Source: Streptomyces sp. NRRL F-6492
Lineage (GTDB): Bacteria > Actinomycetota > Actinomycetes > Streptomycetales > Streptomycetaceae
DNA length: 64,000 bases
Assembly (NCBI RefSeq): GCF_001280125.1
Contig: NZ_LGEG01000277.1
Coordinates: forward strand, 1 to 64,000
Direction: 5' to 3'
Shown here: one piece after another, positions 28,242 through 36,759 of the stretch
How the letters are laid out: each line of letters opens with the position of its first letter
How positions within the stretch are numbered: the stretch's first letter is position 1
Made by a program: the position numbers and the translations under genes
The notes under the pieces: generated by a model
What the model was told of the DNA's origin: nothing
Databases searched by the model: none
What the model saw: only the letters and a program-made list of their open reading frames with translations

Positions 28242-29282
28242 TCAGCCGGTGCCGTCGGGGGAGGCGGCTTCGTTCAGTCCGTCGAGTGGTCCGGCCTTGG
28301 AGTCGTCGTCCGTGGCGGGCTGGGCCTGGCTGGTGCGCTCGGCTTGAAGCTGGTCGCGCAGGGTGCGGGCCCGGGGCAGGCCGATCCGTAGTTCGCGGCG
28401 CAGACGCTCAGCGGTCAGCTGGTCGTCGGTCCAGTCGGCGGTCAGGACTCGAGCCTTGTCGAGAACTTCGGCGTCGGTGCGGGTGCGGTCGGCGGTTGAC
28501 TTGGCGGCGTCGGGGACCCGACCGGTCGCCCGACGTGGGGCGGCTCCGGTCGACTCCGCCACCGTGGTCGGCCGAGGCGGTCGGGTGTCGGGAGCCGCTT
28601 CGGTTCCCTCGGTCAGCCCCGTGGCAGGTGCCTCGGTGACCTCTGTGGGGGCCGATTCGGTCAACTGCTCAGAGGCCGATTTGGGCCGGTCAGGCATCGA
28701 CCGTGGGGCCTGATCGCCGACCGACCGGGCAGAGGCCGTATCGGGGGAGTCGGCCGACTCGGGGTTGTGGTGCAGCACCTTGGCCACGAGGTCCGACCCG
28801 AAGTAGATCGACCCGACCGGGAGGGAGGTTGCCAGCAGGACGAGGGCCCAGTTCGCGTAGTCCAGGACGGTCAGTCGACCCCACCGGATCGAGTCGGTGT
28901 GCAGGTCGGGTACGAGGCCGTGCACGTAGTTCAGCAGGAGGCTTGCGACCGTGTAGGTCGCCAGGACTCGCAGCGCGAACGTCCGGTCGGTTCCGGTCAG
29001 CACGAGCGCGGCGACCAGCGCGAGGGCCATCAGCCCATCGACCACGATCGGGTAGAGGAGGGCGGCGGTGGGGTCGGCGCCGATGGCACGGGCCACGTCG
29101 GACAGGGCGTTCCACGAGACCCGGAAGGCCATGAGGACGACGGCCACCAGACCGATGACGAGAGCGATCCGTCCCGCACGGTTCACGGGCCGACCGTCAG
29201 AGGGTTCGGCCGAGGCGGGCGGGGCGGTGCCGGCGGGGGCGCTGCCTATGGCTGGCGGGGTGTTCAGGACAGGGGAGTGCAA
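28242..29282 (-). CDS. DUF2637 membrane protein
   Basis: A 346-residue protein; the TTG start at 29282 is uncertain because no ribosome site is evident. Four membrane helices lie within residues 35-175 (IALVIGLVAVVLMAFRVSWN; LLYPIVVDGLMALALVAALV; VLATYTVASLLLNYVHGLV; YANWALVLLATSLPVGSIYF), the DUF2637 domain found in actinobacterial plasmids and integrative elements. The C-terminal half is disordered and ends with an HTH-like segment (DEVLDKARVLTADWT region; ELRIGLPRARTLRDQLQAE), which could bind DNA. It lies between the replication-like gene and mobC. It may tether element DNA to the membrane; this is an inference. Confidence 0.78.
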   Translation of the reverse strand: MHSPVLNTPPAIGSAPAGTAPPASAEPSDGRPVNRAGRIALVIGLVAVVLMAFRVSWNALSDVARAIGADPTAALLYPIVVDGLMALALVAALVLTGTDRTFALRVLATYTVASLLLNYVHGLVPDLHTDSIRWGRLTVLDYANWALVLLATSLPVGSIYFGSDLVAKVLHHNPESADSPDTASARSVGDQAPRSMPDRPKSASEQLTESAPTEVTEAPATGLTEGTEAAPDTRPPRPTTVAESTGAAPRRATGRVPDAAKSTADRTRTDAEVLDKARVLTADWTDDQLTAERLRRELRIGLPRARTLRDQLQAERTSQAQPATDDDSKAGPLDGLNEAASPDGTG

Positions 29283-29352
29283 GGGGGTGGGTTCTCCAGA
29301 GTGCGGAAGGAGTGCCTGTGCAGGGCGTGGGCGCCCGGCGGGGGGCGACTGG

Positions 29353-29478
29353 GACTCGTCCCACTCGTCCCGTCGCTGGTCAGGGCAGGTACGGGTGGGG
29401 CGGTGATGTCGGGTCGACTCGTTGCGGGTCGGTGACCCGTCCCCGCGCTGACCTGCGCGGGGACGAGTGGGACGAGTC
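29353..29478. repeat. Long-range 19-bp inverted repeat with inner hairpins
   Basis: Arms 29353-29371 and 29460-29478 are perfect 19-bp complements 88 bases apart. Inside are a 10-bp stem (29438-29447 with 29456-29465) and a GGGTC/GACCC stem near 29426-29438. This structured, gene-free segment between the DUF3631 gene and the DUF2637 gene is a candidate replication or transfer origin, or a strong terminator complex. Confidence 0.5.
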
Positions 29479-29486
29479 GGGGAGGG

Positions 29487-30698
29487 TCAGGCGCCGGGCT
29501 CGGCCGGGAGGGTGGTGACTGCCTCGGGAGGGCAGTAGCGGGTCCAGGCGTCGGTGAACTGGGCGCGGTTGAAGCCCTTGGCCTGGTGGCCGCCGGGGAA
29601 GCGGCGGTTGGCCGACTTGATGCCGTAGTCCTGGAGCAGGATCTGCAGCCCGCGCGGGGTGAGCCCGTGGGGGCCGTGTTCGGCCCAGGGTGCCTCGGGG
29701 TCGGCGTTGAGGATGTCCAGGAGGCGGCCGGTGCGGAGTACCGGCTGGTCGCCTTCGGAGGTGAAGGCGCGGCGGATGTCGGCGAGGATGCGGATCTTCA
29801 GGCCGCCGTCCTCGTCGCGACCGGATTCGTAGTCGGTCATGGCCGTGCACGCGGTGCGTGCCAGGACGGGCCAGTGTCCGCCCGCGAGGTCGGCGATGCT
29901 GACCAGCGGCGCCCAGGTGTCGGCGGCACGGTCTTCGACCGGCAGCTTCGGCTCCAGGGCGAGGGCCTTCTCGCGTACGGAGGCCAGCCAGGCCGCCAGC
30001 CGTGTGCGGAGCTCGCGGACCGCCAGGTCGTCGCGGCCGTAGCGCCAGAAGCTGACCTTCTCGGTCTCGGCCCGGCGGCGCATGCGGATGACGACCGACC
30101 GGTCCATGATCGTGTCGGGCAGGTCGCCGATGCCGGCGAGGGCGGCCATGGCGAAGGTGGGGAACTTGACCACCTCGTGGTTGGGGCCGGTGACGCGCAG
30201 GGTGGGACGGTTGCGCTGGTGGCCGGCGTTGAGCAGGCCGCGCATCTCCTCGTTCTTCTCCGCGACCTTCGCGCTGCCGAAGATCGTGTCGACCTCGTCG
30301 ACCAGGAGCGTGGGCGGGTCGCCCTCGCCGATCGACCGGAAGATCGCTGCGGCGGAGGCGTTGACCGTGATCAGCGGCTCGTGGACCGCCTCGATCAGGA
30401 CTTCGAGGAGCCGCGACTTTCCGCACCGTTTGGCCGGTCCGACCACCGCCAGGCGCGGCGCGTGCTGCCACACGGTCTGCAGGTGGGTCGCCGCGGCCCA
30501 CAGCGTGGTGGCGGTCAAGGCTTCGTCGCTCGGCATGACGACGTAGCGCCGGATCGCGTCCCGGACCAGGTCCAGGACTTCCATGCCCTCGGGGTCCGCG
30601 GTGGGCGACGGGCTGTTCGGCCGGCCGGGGATCGCCGTCGGCGGCCACTTGACGGGACGCGATGGCGTGTTCGGGGTGGGTTCGTCCATACTGGACAT
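29487..30698 (-). CDS. DUF3631 P-loop protein (replication/primase-like)
   Basis: A 403-residue protein; ATG 30698 is chosen because GAGGAG lies 5 bases upstream. Walker A is GPAKRCGKSRLL (about residue 85), Walker B is TLLVDEVDTIFG (about 130), and an Arg-rich sensor stretch follows (DRSVVIRMRRR). The C-terminal half is the DUF3631 domain (AADTWAPLVSIADLAGGHWP; a winged-helix region ending LLQDYGIKSANRRFPGG). Related proteins are ATPase parts of actinobacterial element primase/helicase systems. It is divergent from the HTH regulator gene. It probably supports excised-form replication of the IME. Confidence 0.82.
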   Translation of the reverse strand: MSSMDEPTPNTPSRPVKWPPTAIPGRPNSPSPTADPEGMEVLDLVRDAIRRYVVMPSDEALTATTLWAAATHLQTVWQHAPRLAVVGPAKRCGKSRLLEVLIEAVHEPLITVNASAAAIFRSIGEGDPPTLLVDEVDTIFGSAKVAEKNEEMRGLLNAGHQRNRPTLRVTGPNHEVVKFPTFAMAALAGIGDLPDTIMDRSVVIRMRRRAETEKVSFWRYGRDDLAVRELRTRLAAWLASVREKALALEPKLPVEDRAADTWAPLVSIADLAGGHWPVLARTACTAMTDYESGRDEDGGLKIRILADIRRAFTSEGDQPVLRTGRLLDILNADPEAPWAEHGPHGLTPRGLQILLQDYGIKSANRRFPGGHQAKGFNRAQFTDAWTRYCPPEAVTTLPAEPGA

Positions 30699-30788
30699 TG
30701 AGCTCCTCAATCTGCAGGCCATATGGGACGGCAATCCCGGCCTTGCGATCGGTCGTTCAGGGATGGGCGGCGTGAGGTTTGCGCTCTG

Positions 30789-30822
30789 AGCCCCTCGGTG
30801 TCTTCAGCACCGGGGGGCTTTC
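30789..30822 (+). terminator. Plus-strand hairpin with short T-run
   Basis: A 12-bp stem with one G-T type mismatch (30789-30800 with 30808-30819) followed by TTTC. It lies in the divergent region between the DUF3631 and HTH genes and would stop plus-strand read-through before the HTH promoter. Confidence 0.55.
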
Positions 30823-30905
30823 TGTTTGTCGGGCTAGGTGATGGCGGTCTCCAGCGGATCGCAGCGGTGCGGCACATCTATCACTATGCACTAGGCATAG
30901 GTGCT

Positions 30906-30933
30906 TTGCAAGCGGCAGAACATGGTGTACCGT
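30906..30933 (+). promoter_or_regulatory. Possible promoter of the HTH-xis-int operon
   Basis: TTGCAA (30906-30911) and TACCGT (30928-30933) are spaced by 16 bases, 50 bases before the HTH start, in a locally AT-rich segment. A TATGC/GCATA repeat just upstream (about 30885-30899) could be an operator. Confidence 0.35.
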
Positions 30934-30982
30934 CTAGGGTGATGCGAATTGCAGGAACATGCTGCGAGAGGAAGGAGAGGGA

Positions 30983-31477
30983 ATGTCCGACGACGACCAC
31001 GAGAGCGAGCCCGAGGGCGTCCTGCTCAAGGGCGAGGACAACGCCGCCAAGCGGATCAAGGCCGAGCGCGAGAACCGTGGCTGGAGCACCACCACGCTCT
31101 CCGACCGCCTCAACGACGCCGGCTACGAGATGAACCCGTCGGCGGTGTGGCGGATCGAGAACGGCAAGCGCCGCATCAACCTCGACGAGGCCATCGGCTT
31201 CGCCGAGGTCTTCGGGGTCTCGCTGTCCAACCTCGTCGGCCCGCCGGCCCTGGCCGCCGCCGGCCGCGCCATGGAGCTGATCGACACCGTCGTGGCCGCC
31301 AACCTGGCCGCCCAGAGAGCCCAGCACGCGTGGCGCCGGGCGACCAACGACCTGGCCGCCTACCTCGACGAGCACCCGGACATCCGCGAGGAAGCCGACG
31401 TGATGGTCAGCAACGCCATCGCCGAGAACACCATGAAGATCAACCAGGAGGAGTTCGGGCTCCCGCCCCAGCCGTAA
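30983..31477 (+). CDS. XRE-family element regulator
   Basis: A 164-residue protein from ATG 30983 with GGAGAGGGA upstream. Residues 25-80 form an XRE helix-turn-helix (KRIKAERENRGWSTTTLSDR; SAVWRIENGKRRINLDEAIG). The C-terminal half is helical and Ala-rich, probably for dimerisation. It begins the plus-strand operon leading to excisionase and integrase and is divergent from the DUF3631 gene, so it likely represses the element's excision or replication genes. Confidence 0.85.
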   Translation: MSDDDHESEPEGVLLKGEDNAAKRIKAERENRGWSTTTLSDRLNDAGYEMNPSAVWRIENGKRRINLDEAIGFAEVFGVSLSNLVGPPALAAAGRAMELIDTVVAANLAAQRAQHAWRRATNDLAAYLDEHPDIREEADVMVSNAIAENTMKINQEEFGLPPQP

Positions 31478-31607
31478 CCCGCTCCTCCGGCCGCCCTGGA
31501 CCGCAAACCCCAGGACCCGGCCGCACCACACGCCCATCCCATCCCTGAACGACACCGGTCCGGCCGGGGTTGCCGCCCCACCCGCCGAGGCCAGGAGAGG
31601 ACCCCGC

Positions 31608-31880
31608 TTGCGCCAGACGGCAATACCTCACGCCTCCACCCACCCCCACACGCCGAAGGAGGTGAACAACAACGACCGCCTGCTCACGGTCGACGAGGCC
31701 GCCGAACGCCTCGGCACCGGCGTGCGCTTCATCCGCCGACTCGTCCAGGAACGCCGGATCCGCTACGTCAAGCTCGGCAAGCACGTTCGCATTGCCGACA
31801 GCGTGCTGATTGCGTACGTCGAGGAGCGCACCGTCCCCGCCCTCCGCGATGTGCGCTCCCATTTCGGTAAGGCGGCCTGA
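31608..31880 (+). CDS. xis: Excisionase-like HTH_17 protein
   Basis: A 90-residue protein from TTG 31608 with AGGAGAGG 8 bases upstream; a GTG at 31662 after GGAGG is the alternative. It has the MerR-like excisionase fold: LLTVDEAAERLGTGVRFIRR, LVQERRIRYVKLGKHVRIAD, then a helix starting SVLIAYVEE. The ATG of the integrase overlaps its stop by one base, the usual xis-int order. It directs the integrase toward excision. Confidence 0.87.
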   Translation: MRQTAIPHASTHPHTPKEVNNNDRLLTVDEAAERLGTGVRFIRRLVQERRIRYVKLGKHVRIADSVLIAYVEERTVPALRDVRSHFGKAA

Positions 31881-33019
31881 TGGCGGCCCGCAAGCCGCAG
31901 CGGCGGCGTGAGTTCGGCAGCGTCCGGCAGCTCCCCTCCGGCCGCTGGCAGGCCCGGTACTGGGCACCGGACGGGGCTCGACGCACAGCACCCGAGACCT
32001 TCGAGACGAAGACGGACGCCCAAGGCTGGCTCGTCCTCACGCAGGCCGACATCCAGCGCAACGTCTGGGTAGACCCGGAGGCAGGAGCGGTCAACTTCCA
32101 GGAATACGCCTTGAAGTGGGTCGCGGAGCGCGGCCTGTCCGCCACCACGGACGAGCTGTATCGCCGCCTACTGCGGCTGCACCTCCTGCCCTTCTTCGGT
32201 GACGTAGACCTCGACACGATCACCCCGCCGACGGTGCGGACCTGGCGCGCGGAGCGCTTGGCCGCCACGGGGGCCACAACCGTCGCCAAGTCCTACCGTC
32301 TCCTCAAGGCGATCATGGAGACGGCGGCGGACGACGAGCTGATCCGCCGCAACCCGTGCCGGATCCGGGGCGCGGGAAGCGAGAAGGCGAAGGAACGCTC
32401 GACGGCCACGGTCGAGCAGGTCGACGCCCTCGCCGAAGCCATCGGGATCCGCTGGCGGCTGATGGTGTACCTCGGCGCCTACGGCCCGATGCGCCCGGAG
32501 GAACTGGCGGCTCTGCGTCGGAGCTCGATCACCCTCGACCCCTTGGCCGTACGGGTCACGGAGGCTGCCCCGGAGCTGAACACCGGCCGCCGTGCCGAGG
32601 GCGACACCAAGTCCACGGCCGGTGTCCGGACCATCCACCTGCCCACGTTCCTCTATATCGAGGTCAAGCGGCACCTGGACTGGTTCGCGCAGAAGGAGCC
32701 CGACGGGCTGCTTTTCATCGGGGAGAAGGGAGCGCCCTTCCGACGGACCACCTTCGGCCGGAAGTGGGCGAAGGCCCGCGCGGCGGTGGGCCTGCCGAAG
32801 GACTTCCGTTTCTACGACCTCCGGCACACGGGCCACACCCTCTCCACCCAGTCCGGCGCTACCTTGAAGGACACGATGGTCCGGGCCGGCCAGTCCTCGG
32901 AAAAGGCGGCGATGATCTACCAGCACTCCGATGACGCCCGTCAGCAGGAGGTCGCCGGAGGTATCGACGCCAAGGTCCGTGAGCTACGCGGACGTGCGGC
33001 TCACGTCGCGTCCGACTGA
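31880..33019 (+). CDS. int: Tyrosine-recombinase integrase
   Basis: A 379-residue phage-type integrase. An N-terminal AP2-like arm-binding segment (FGSVRQLPSGRWQARYWAPD) is followed by the SAM-like core-binding domain and the catalytic domain. Catalytic residues seen: Arg in MRPEELAALR (about 205), a Lys in the beta-hairpin, the H/R box DLRHTGHTL (about 313-321), a shortened second box (RAGQSSEKAAM), and Tyr in MIYQHSD (about 347). It should recombine the tRNA-Gly repeat at 35241-35282 with its copy at 11690-11731; the gene lies 2.2 kb from the intact tRNA. A strong terminator follows. Confidence 0.93.
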   Translation: MAARKPQRRREFGSVRQLPSGRWQARYWAPDGARRTAPETFETKTDAQGWLVLTQADIQRNVWVDPEAGAVNFQEYALKWVAERGLSATTDELYRRLLRLHLLPFFGDVDLDTITPPTVRTWRAERLAATGATTVAKSYRLLKAIMETAADDELIRRNPCRIRGAGSEKAKERSTATVEQVDALAEAIGIRWRLMVYLGAYGPMRPEELAALRRSSITLDPLAVRVTEAAPELNTGRRAEGDTKSTAGVRTIHLPTFLYIEVKRHLDWFAQKEPDGLLFIGEKGAPFRRTTFGRKWAKARAAVGLPKDFRFYDLRHTGHTLSTQSGATLKDTMVRAGQSSEKAAMIYQHSDDARQQEVAGGIDAKVRELRGRAAHVASD

Positions 33020-33031
33020 GATCCGTTACGT

Positions 33032-33069
33032 CCCCGGTCAGAGCGATTCACGATCAGCTCTGACCGGGG
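33032..33069 (+). terminator. Integrase operon terminator
   Basis: A 13-bp perfect stem (33032-33044 with 33057-33069) and 12-nt loop begin 12 bases after the integrase stop. Confidence 0.75.
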
Positions 33070-33172
33070 ATGGCCGAAGCTCGACAGTCGACTGACCAGC
33101 AGTGCTTCTTGATTTTCTCCCTCGAATGAGGGAGGATTTCCGGAAATCGCACTCCGTGGTCAGGGGCTGAAT

Positions 33173-33823
33173 ATGGCAGTCATGCACGTTGAGGACTCAC
33201 GCGGCCAGAACCGTCTCGCAGACTTGGGGCTCTCGGCCGAAACCATCGAGAACGTGCTGCGGCGCGCTGAGGCGGAACGCAACTTCTGCACGCCCCTCGA
33301 CCCGGTCTCGCTCCCGGGCAACATCTTCTGGGGTAGGACCATCCGCTTCCTGCGCGAGGCGTACATCCCTGACGGATGGCGCAGCGTGAGCCCTCAGAAC
33401 GTCTCGCTCCTGCTGTCGCCGGAAGAGGACTTCGCCATCACCGCCTCCAGCGGTAACAAGGCCACCGGCTACGCCGCGCTCACCCCTACCACCCGCTACT
33501 CGAAGGGCACGGCGGTTATTCGCCGTGTTGAGACCAACCGGCAGCTGATGTTCCCTGGCTACGAGGCCGAATCCGAGCCTCAGGGAGTCGGCGAGGGGAT
33601 CCCGACCTGGTTCCTCCTGTACCAGCACGTGAACACCCTGACGGGCACGCGGCTCTACTACGAGCTGTCGCTGCCGACCAACCCGGGGAGCCGTGGCAAG
33701 ATCGACAGCTGGCACGAGCGGATCATCTTCCCCTACATCGACTTCGAGGGCTTCAACCCGTTCCCGAACGACGACGACGGCGAAGACGGCATCGACATCC
33801 CGATCGAGCGTCTGGGCCGCTGA
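33173..33823 (+). CDS. Unknown protein paired with HTH-ImmA/IrrE gene
   Basis: A 216-residue protein I do not recognise. It has an N-terminal helical part (LADLGLSAETIENVLRRAEA), a middle with beta-rich stretches (FAITASSGNKATGYAALTPT; WFLLYQHVNTLTGTRLYYEL), and a very acidic C-terminus (FPNDDDGEDGIDIP). No signal peptide or membrane helix. It is 30 bases upstream of an HTH-peptidase gene in the same direction, between the integrase and the tRNA att site, a common place for toxin, defence or maintenance genes. It could be the regulated partner (toxin or effector) of the downstream protein; this is inference only. Confidence 0.65.
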   Translation: MAVMHVEDSRGQNRLADLGLSAETIENVLRRAEAERNFCTPLDPVSLPGNIFWGRTIRFLREAYIPDGWRSVSPQNVSLLLSPEEDFAITASSGNKATGYAALTPTTRYSKGTAVIRRVETNRQLMFPGYEAESEPQGVGEGIPTWFLLYQHVNTLTGTRLYYELSLPTNPGSRGKIDSWHERIIFPYIDFEGFNPFPNDDDGEDGIDIPIERLGR

Positions 33824-33853
33824 TCGTCTACCCCACAACCCATTGGCACTCCC

Positions 33854-35008
33854 ATGACCACCGCATCCCGGCTCGTCCTGGCGCGCAAGCGCCGCGGGCT
33901 TACCGTCACCCGTCTCGCCCAGATGGTCGGACTCACCGCCCGCCGGTTGTCCGACTACGAGAACGGCCGGGCCTACCCTCCCCCGGCCTCCCTGGCCAGC
34001 CTTGCCGAGGCTCTGGAGTTCCCAGAGTCCTTCTTCGTCGCCGAAGAGGTTGCCGACCTGCCCGTCGAGTCGGTCAGCTTCAGGGCGCTCAGTAAGATGA
34101 CGGCCTCACAACGGGACATCGCACTGAGCAGTGGTCGCCTCGCCCGGATCCTGCAGGACTGGATCCGGGCTCGCTTCAAGCTGCCGGCGCCAGACCTCCC
34201 GTCCTTGACCTCATTCAGTCGTCTTGGCAGCGACGATGAACCGGTGTTTCCCGGCGAGGCCGGTGCCGAGAACTGTCCTGCCGAGCGCGCAGCCGAACTG
34301 GTTCGCACTCGATGGGGATTGGGAGTGGCCCCGATTCCCAACATGGTTCACTTGCTCGAAGCGCACGGCGTGCGCGTGTTCTCGCTGTCCCGGGACTGCC
34401 CGGAAGTGGACGCTTTCTCCTTCTGGGACCGCGGCATCCCGTTCGTACTGCTGAACACCGGGAAGACTGCCGAACGCGGACGCTTCGACGCCGCACACGA
34501 GCTGGGCCACCTTGTTCTGCATGGCGAGGAACAGGTCCCCCATGGGCCCCAGGCCGAAGGGGAAGCGCACCGCTTCGCGGCCGCCCTGCTCATGCCAGCC
34601 GCAGACGTCTTGGCGCACGCCCCTCGCAACCCGAGCACCGCCTGGATCCTGCAGGCGAAGCGCCGCTGGAAAGTTGCCGCCATGGCACTCGCCCACCGCC
34701 TGCACGAACTCAACCTCACCACCGAATGGCAGTACCGCACGCACTGCGTCGACCTCAGCCGCATGGGCTACCGGAAGGCGGAACCCCAGAGCACACTCAC
34801 GCGAGAGACCTCCCAGGTGTTGGGCAAGGTCTTCGCCGCCCTTCGAGCGGAAGGCACCCCACTGGCGGAAGTCGCCCGTGATCTCGACCTGAGGCCGGCG
34901 GACCTCAGTGACCTGATCTTCGGCTTGGTGGTCATCGCCCAGGAGGGCGGGCGCGGTGCCGCCCGTACGGCTGCCTCCCGTAGACCGCAGCTCTCCGTCG
35001 TGCGCTGA
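33854..35008 (+). CDS. XRE-HTH protein with ImmA/IrrE metallopeptidase
   Basis: A 384-residue fusion. Residues 5-60 are an XRE HTH (LVLARKRRGLTVTRLAQMVG; LSDYENGRAYPPPASLASLA). Residues 170-300 are an ImmA/IrrE peptidase domain with the zinc motif HELGH (215-219) in FDAAHELGHLVLH and a downstream Glu in EGEAHRFAAALLMP. The C-terminal 80 residues may add a second small helical DNA-binding part. Proteins of this build control mobile-element excision or act as peptidase antitoxins and defence switches. Active-site residues are intact. With the upstream unknown gene it forms a two-gene module at the att end. Confidence 0.87.
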   Translation: MTTASRLVLARKRRGLTVTRLAQMVGLTARRLSDYENGRAYPPPASLASLAEALEFPESFFVAEEVADLPVESVSFRALSKMTASQRDIALSSGRLARILQDWIRARFKLPAPDLPSLTSFSRLGSDDEPVFPGEAGAENCPAERAAELVRTRWGLGVAPIPNMVHLLEAHGVRVFSLSRDCPEVDAFSFWDRGIPFVLLNTGKTAERGRFDAAHELGHLVLHGEEQVPHGPQAEGEAHRFAAALLMPAADVLAHAPRNPSTAWILQAKRRWKVAAMALAHRLHELNLTTEWQYRTHCVDLSRMGYRKAEPQSTLTRETSQVLGKVFAALRAEGTPLAEVARDLDLRPADLSDLIFGLVVIAQEGGRGAARTAASRRPQLSVVR

Positions 35009-35090
35009 CACTCGCCTTTGCATGTGCGGATGAACGTTCCGCCGGTTGGAAGTGGCACGAGTCACAGCGAAGTTGCGCTCGCGTTCTGGG

Positions 35091-35136
35091 AAAGGGCTGC
35101 CCCTGCACCACCCAGGTGGTGCAGGGGCAGCCCTTT
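35091..35136. terminator. 22-bp perfect hairpin after the HTH-ImmA gene
   Basis: Arms 35091-35112 and 35115-35136 pair perfectly with a 2-nt spacer (a 3-4 nt loop in practice); TCTCC follows. It is the longest perfect hairpin in the IME and separates the cargo operon from the tRNA/att region. Confidence 0.75.
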
Positions 35137-35204
35137 CTCCAGGGCATATCCTCGAGTTGGGGCACGCGGAGGGCACGGCAGCCCCCGACAGGTCTAGACA
35201 ACGA

Positions 35205-35235
35205 CGAAGGCCCTGGTCTCTGACCAGGGCCTTCG
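35205..35235 (-). terminator. tRNA-Gly terminator
   Basis: A 14-bp stem (35205-35218 with 35222-35235) and 3-nt loop lie 6 bases downstream of the tRNA 3' end on the minus strand. It is element DNA, equivalent to the hairpins at 3044-3074 and 11654-11684. Confidence 0.75.
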
Positions 35236-35240
35236 CGCAG

Positions 35241-35282
35241 GAGCGGATGACGGGAATCGAACCCGCGCTATAAGCTTGGGAA
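35241..35282. repeat. att core within tRNA-Gly
   Basis: Identical over 42 bases to 11690-11731. It covers the tRNA from the anticodon loop to the discriminator base, so insertion of the element regenerates a complete tRNA. Confidence 0.87.
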
Positions 35283-35312
35283 GCTCATGTTCTACCATTA
35301 AACTACATCCGC
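35242..35312 (-). tRNA. tRNA-Gly(CCC)
   Basis: A 71-base cloverleaf on the minus strand: acceptor stem GCGGATG with CATCCGC, discriminator T, D-arm with GG, anticodon stem TGAGC with GCTTA around loop TTCCCAA (anticodon CCC), and T-arm GCGGG-TTCGATT-CCCGT. No CCA is encoded. It serves as the integration site of the IME on its 3' side. The tRNA is intact. Confidence 0.93.
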
Positions 35313-35480
35313 ACAGCGGCCCAATGATCCCTGCCGCATCGTTGCACACTGTACCCCATGCGCCACTTGAGGCGAAGTCGCCGCCCCCCCCGGGCGTGTG
35401 CGGAGTGCCGTGACGGGAAGGGGGGTCCGGTCCCCTAATGTGGCTGTCTCGTCCACCGCATGTGTAGGGGAAGGGACTTG

Positions 35481-35654
35481 ATGGGTTCCGTGGAGCGCAC
35501 CGTCGTCCGTTGTGCCGAAGGGCACGTGTTCAGTACCGCCTCGTTCCCGCTCCAGCAGCTCGGGGCCGGGCGGATCGGGCCCGGGCGGCTCGTCCGGTGT
35601 CCTCGGTGCGCGCGGCTGCGGCACGCCGTGCCCGTGGAGCTCGAACGGCGCTGA
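35481..35654 (+). CDS. Small zinc-ribbon protein
   Basis: A 57-residue protein from ATG 35481 with AAGGGA upstream. It has two half-knuckles, [12 protein letters not shown] and [14 protein letters not shown], typical of a short zinc ribbon. Function unknown. It lies between tRNA-Gly and dcd and appears to be an ordinary Streptomyces chromosomal gene. Confidence 0.72.
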   Translation: MGSVERTVVRCAEGHVFSTASFPLQQLGAGRIGPGRLVRCPRCARLRHAVPVELERR

Positions 35655-35734
35655 GGAGCACGCCGGGGGAACGGCCCGGGGCGCGGGGCCCTGCCGATTG
35701 GGGCAGGTCCGCGCCCCCTGCGTATCGTGGGGGC

Positions 35735-36310
35735 GTGCTTCTCTCAGACAAGGACATCCGGGCCGAGATCGACGCCGGACGGGTGCGCATCGACCCGTAC
35801 GACGAATCCATGGTGCAGCCCTCGAGCATCGACGTGAGGCTTGACCGCTTCTTCCGGGTGTTCGAGAACCACCGCCACCCGCACATCGACCCCGCGATCG
35901 AGCAGCTCGACCTGACGCGCGAGGTGGAGCCGGAGGGCGACGAGGCGTTCATCCTCCACCCGGGTGAGTTCGTGCTCGCCTCCACCTACGAGGTCATCAC
36001 CCTCCCGGACGACATCGCGTCCCGGCTGGAGGGGAAGAGTTCCCTCGGGCGGCTCGGGCTCGTGACGCACTCGACCGCCGGGTTCATCGACCCCGGGTTC
36101 TCCGGGCACGTGACCCTGGAGCTGTCGAACCTCGCCACCCTGCCGATCAAGCTCTGGCCGGGGATGAAGATCGGCCAGCTGTGCATGTTCCGGCTGAGCT
36201 CGCCCGCCGAGTTCCCCTACGGGAGCGAGCGGTACGGCTCGCGGTACCAGGGCCAGCGGGGGCCGACGGCCTCCCGTTCGTACATGAACTTCCATCGGAC
36301 CCAGGTGTGA
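35735..36310 (+). CDS. dcd: dCTP deaminase
   Basis: A 191-residue enzyme from GTG 35735 that converts dCTP to dUTP for thymidylate synthesis. Seen: [19 protein letters not shown] start, [13 protein letters not shown], the catalytic stretch [20 protein letters not shown] with its Arg/Glu contacts, and [14 protein letters not shown] at the nucleotide-closing C-terminus. Length and motifs match the bacterial homotrimeric family. It is followed by the truncated phosphoribosyltransferase gene, with which it probably forms a host operon; promoter activity from here would also reach the phage copy. Confidence 0.95.
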   Translation: MLLSDKDIRAEIDAGRVRIDPYDESMVQPSSIDVRLDRFFRVFENHRHPHIDPAIEQLDLTREVEPEGDEAFILHPGEFVLASTYEVITLPDDIASRLEGKSSLGRLGLVTHSTAGFIDPGFSGHVTLELSNLATLPIKLWPGMKIGQLCMFRLSSPAEFPYGSERYGSRYQGQRGPTASRSYMNFHRTQV

Positions 36311-36323
36311 GGCGGTCGCAGTC

Positions 36324-36713
36324 ATGAGTGAGGTACGCGAGAACCTGACGTACGAGGGGTTCGGGCAGGCCGTCCGCGAGCTGGCGCAGACCGTCGCCGA
36401 CGACGGCTACGAGCCGGACGTCGTGCTCTCCATCGCCCGCGGCGGCGTCTTCGTCGCCGGCGGGCTGGCCTACGCCCTGGACTGCAAGAACATCCACCTC
36501 GTCAACGTGGAGTTCTACACCGGGGTGGGGACCACGCTGGAGATGCCGAGCAAGGACCGGTTTGGCCATCACCGGGACGAGCTCGGGATGACGTTGGTTG
36601 TCCCGAGTAAATCACACGGTCGGGTGCGTGGCTCGGTTTCCCGCAGGTCCACCCGCCGCCCTGCTGTCGCTGCTCGATGTGCCGGTGCTCGCCGCCCGGC
36701 CGGCCGTATCTGA
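36324..36713 (+). pseudogene. Host phosphoribosyltransferase cut by prophage
   Basis: The first 75 codons (to 36548) match the intact gene at 36760 in 67 of 75 residues, including the conserved LSIARGGVFVAGGLAYALDC. After GTTLEMP the sequence diverges completely into a basic, Arg-rich tail of 54 codons; the PRPP loop is missing, so the product cannot be active. The break is sharp (about 36547) and fits insertion of foreign DNA into the gene. A CTCGGGA/TCCCGAG repeat (36580-36586, 36601-36607) lies just inside. The missing 3' end of the host gene should be found at the far end of the prophage, beyond this window. Confidence 0.8.
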
Positions 36714-36759
36714 CTCACCCCGAGTGCGGCTCTAAGGGCTGCGAAGGACACTGAACGCT

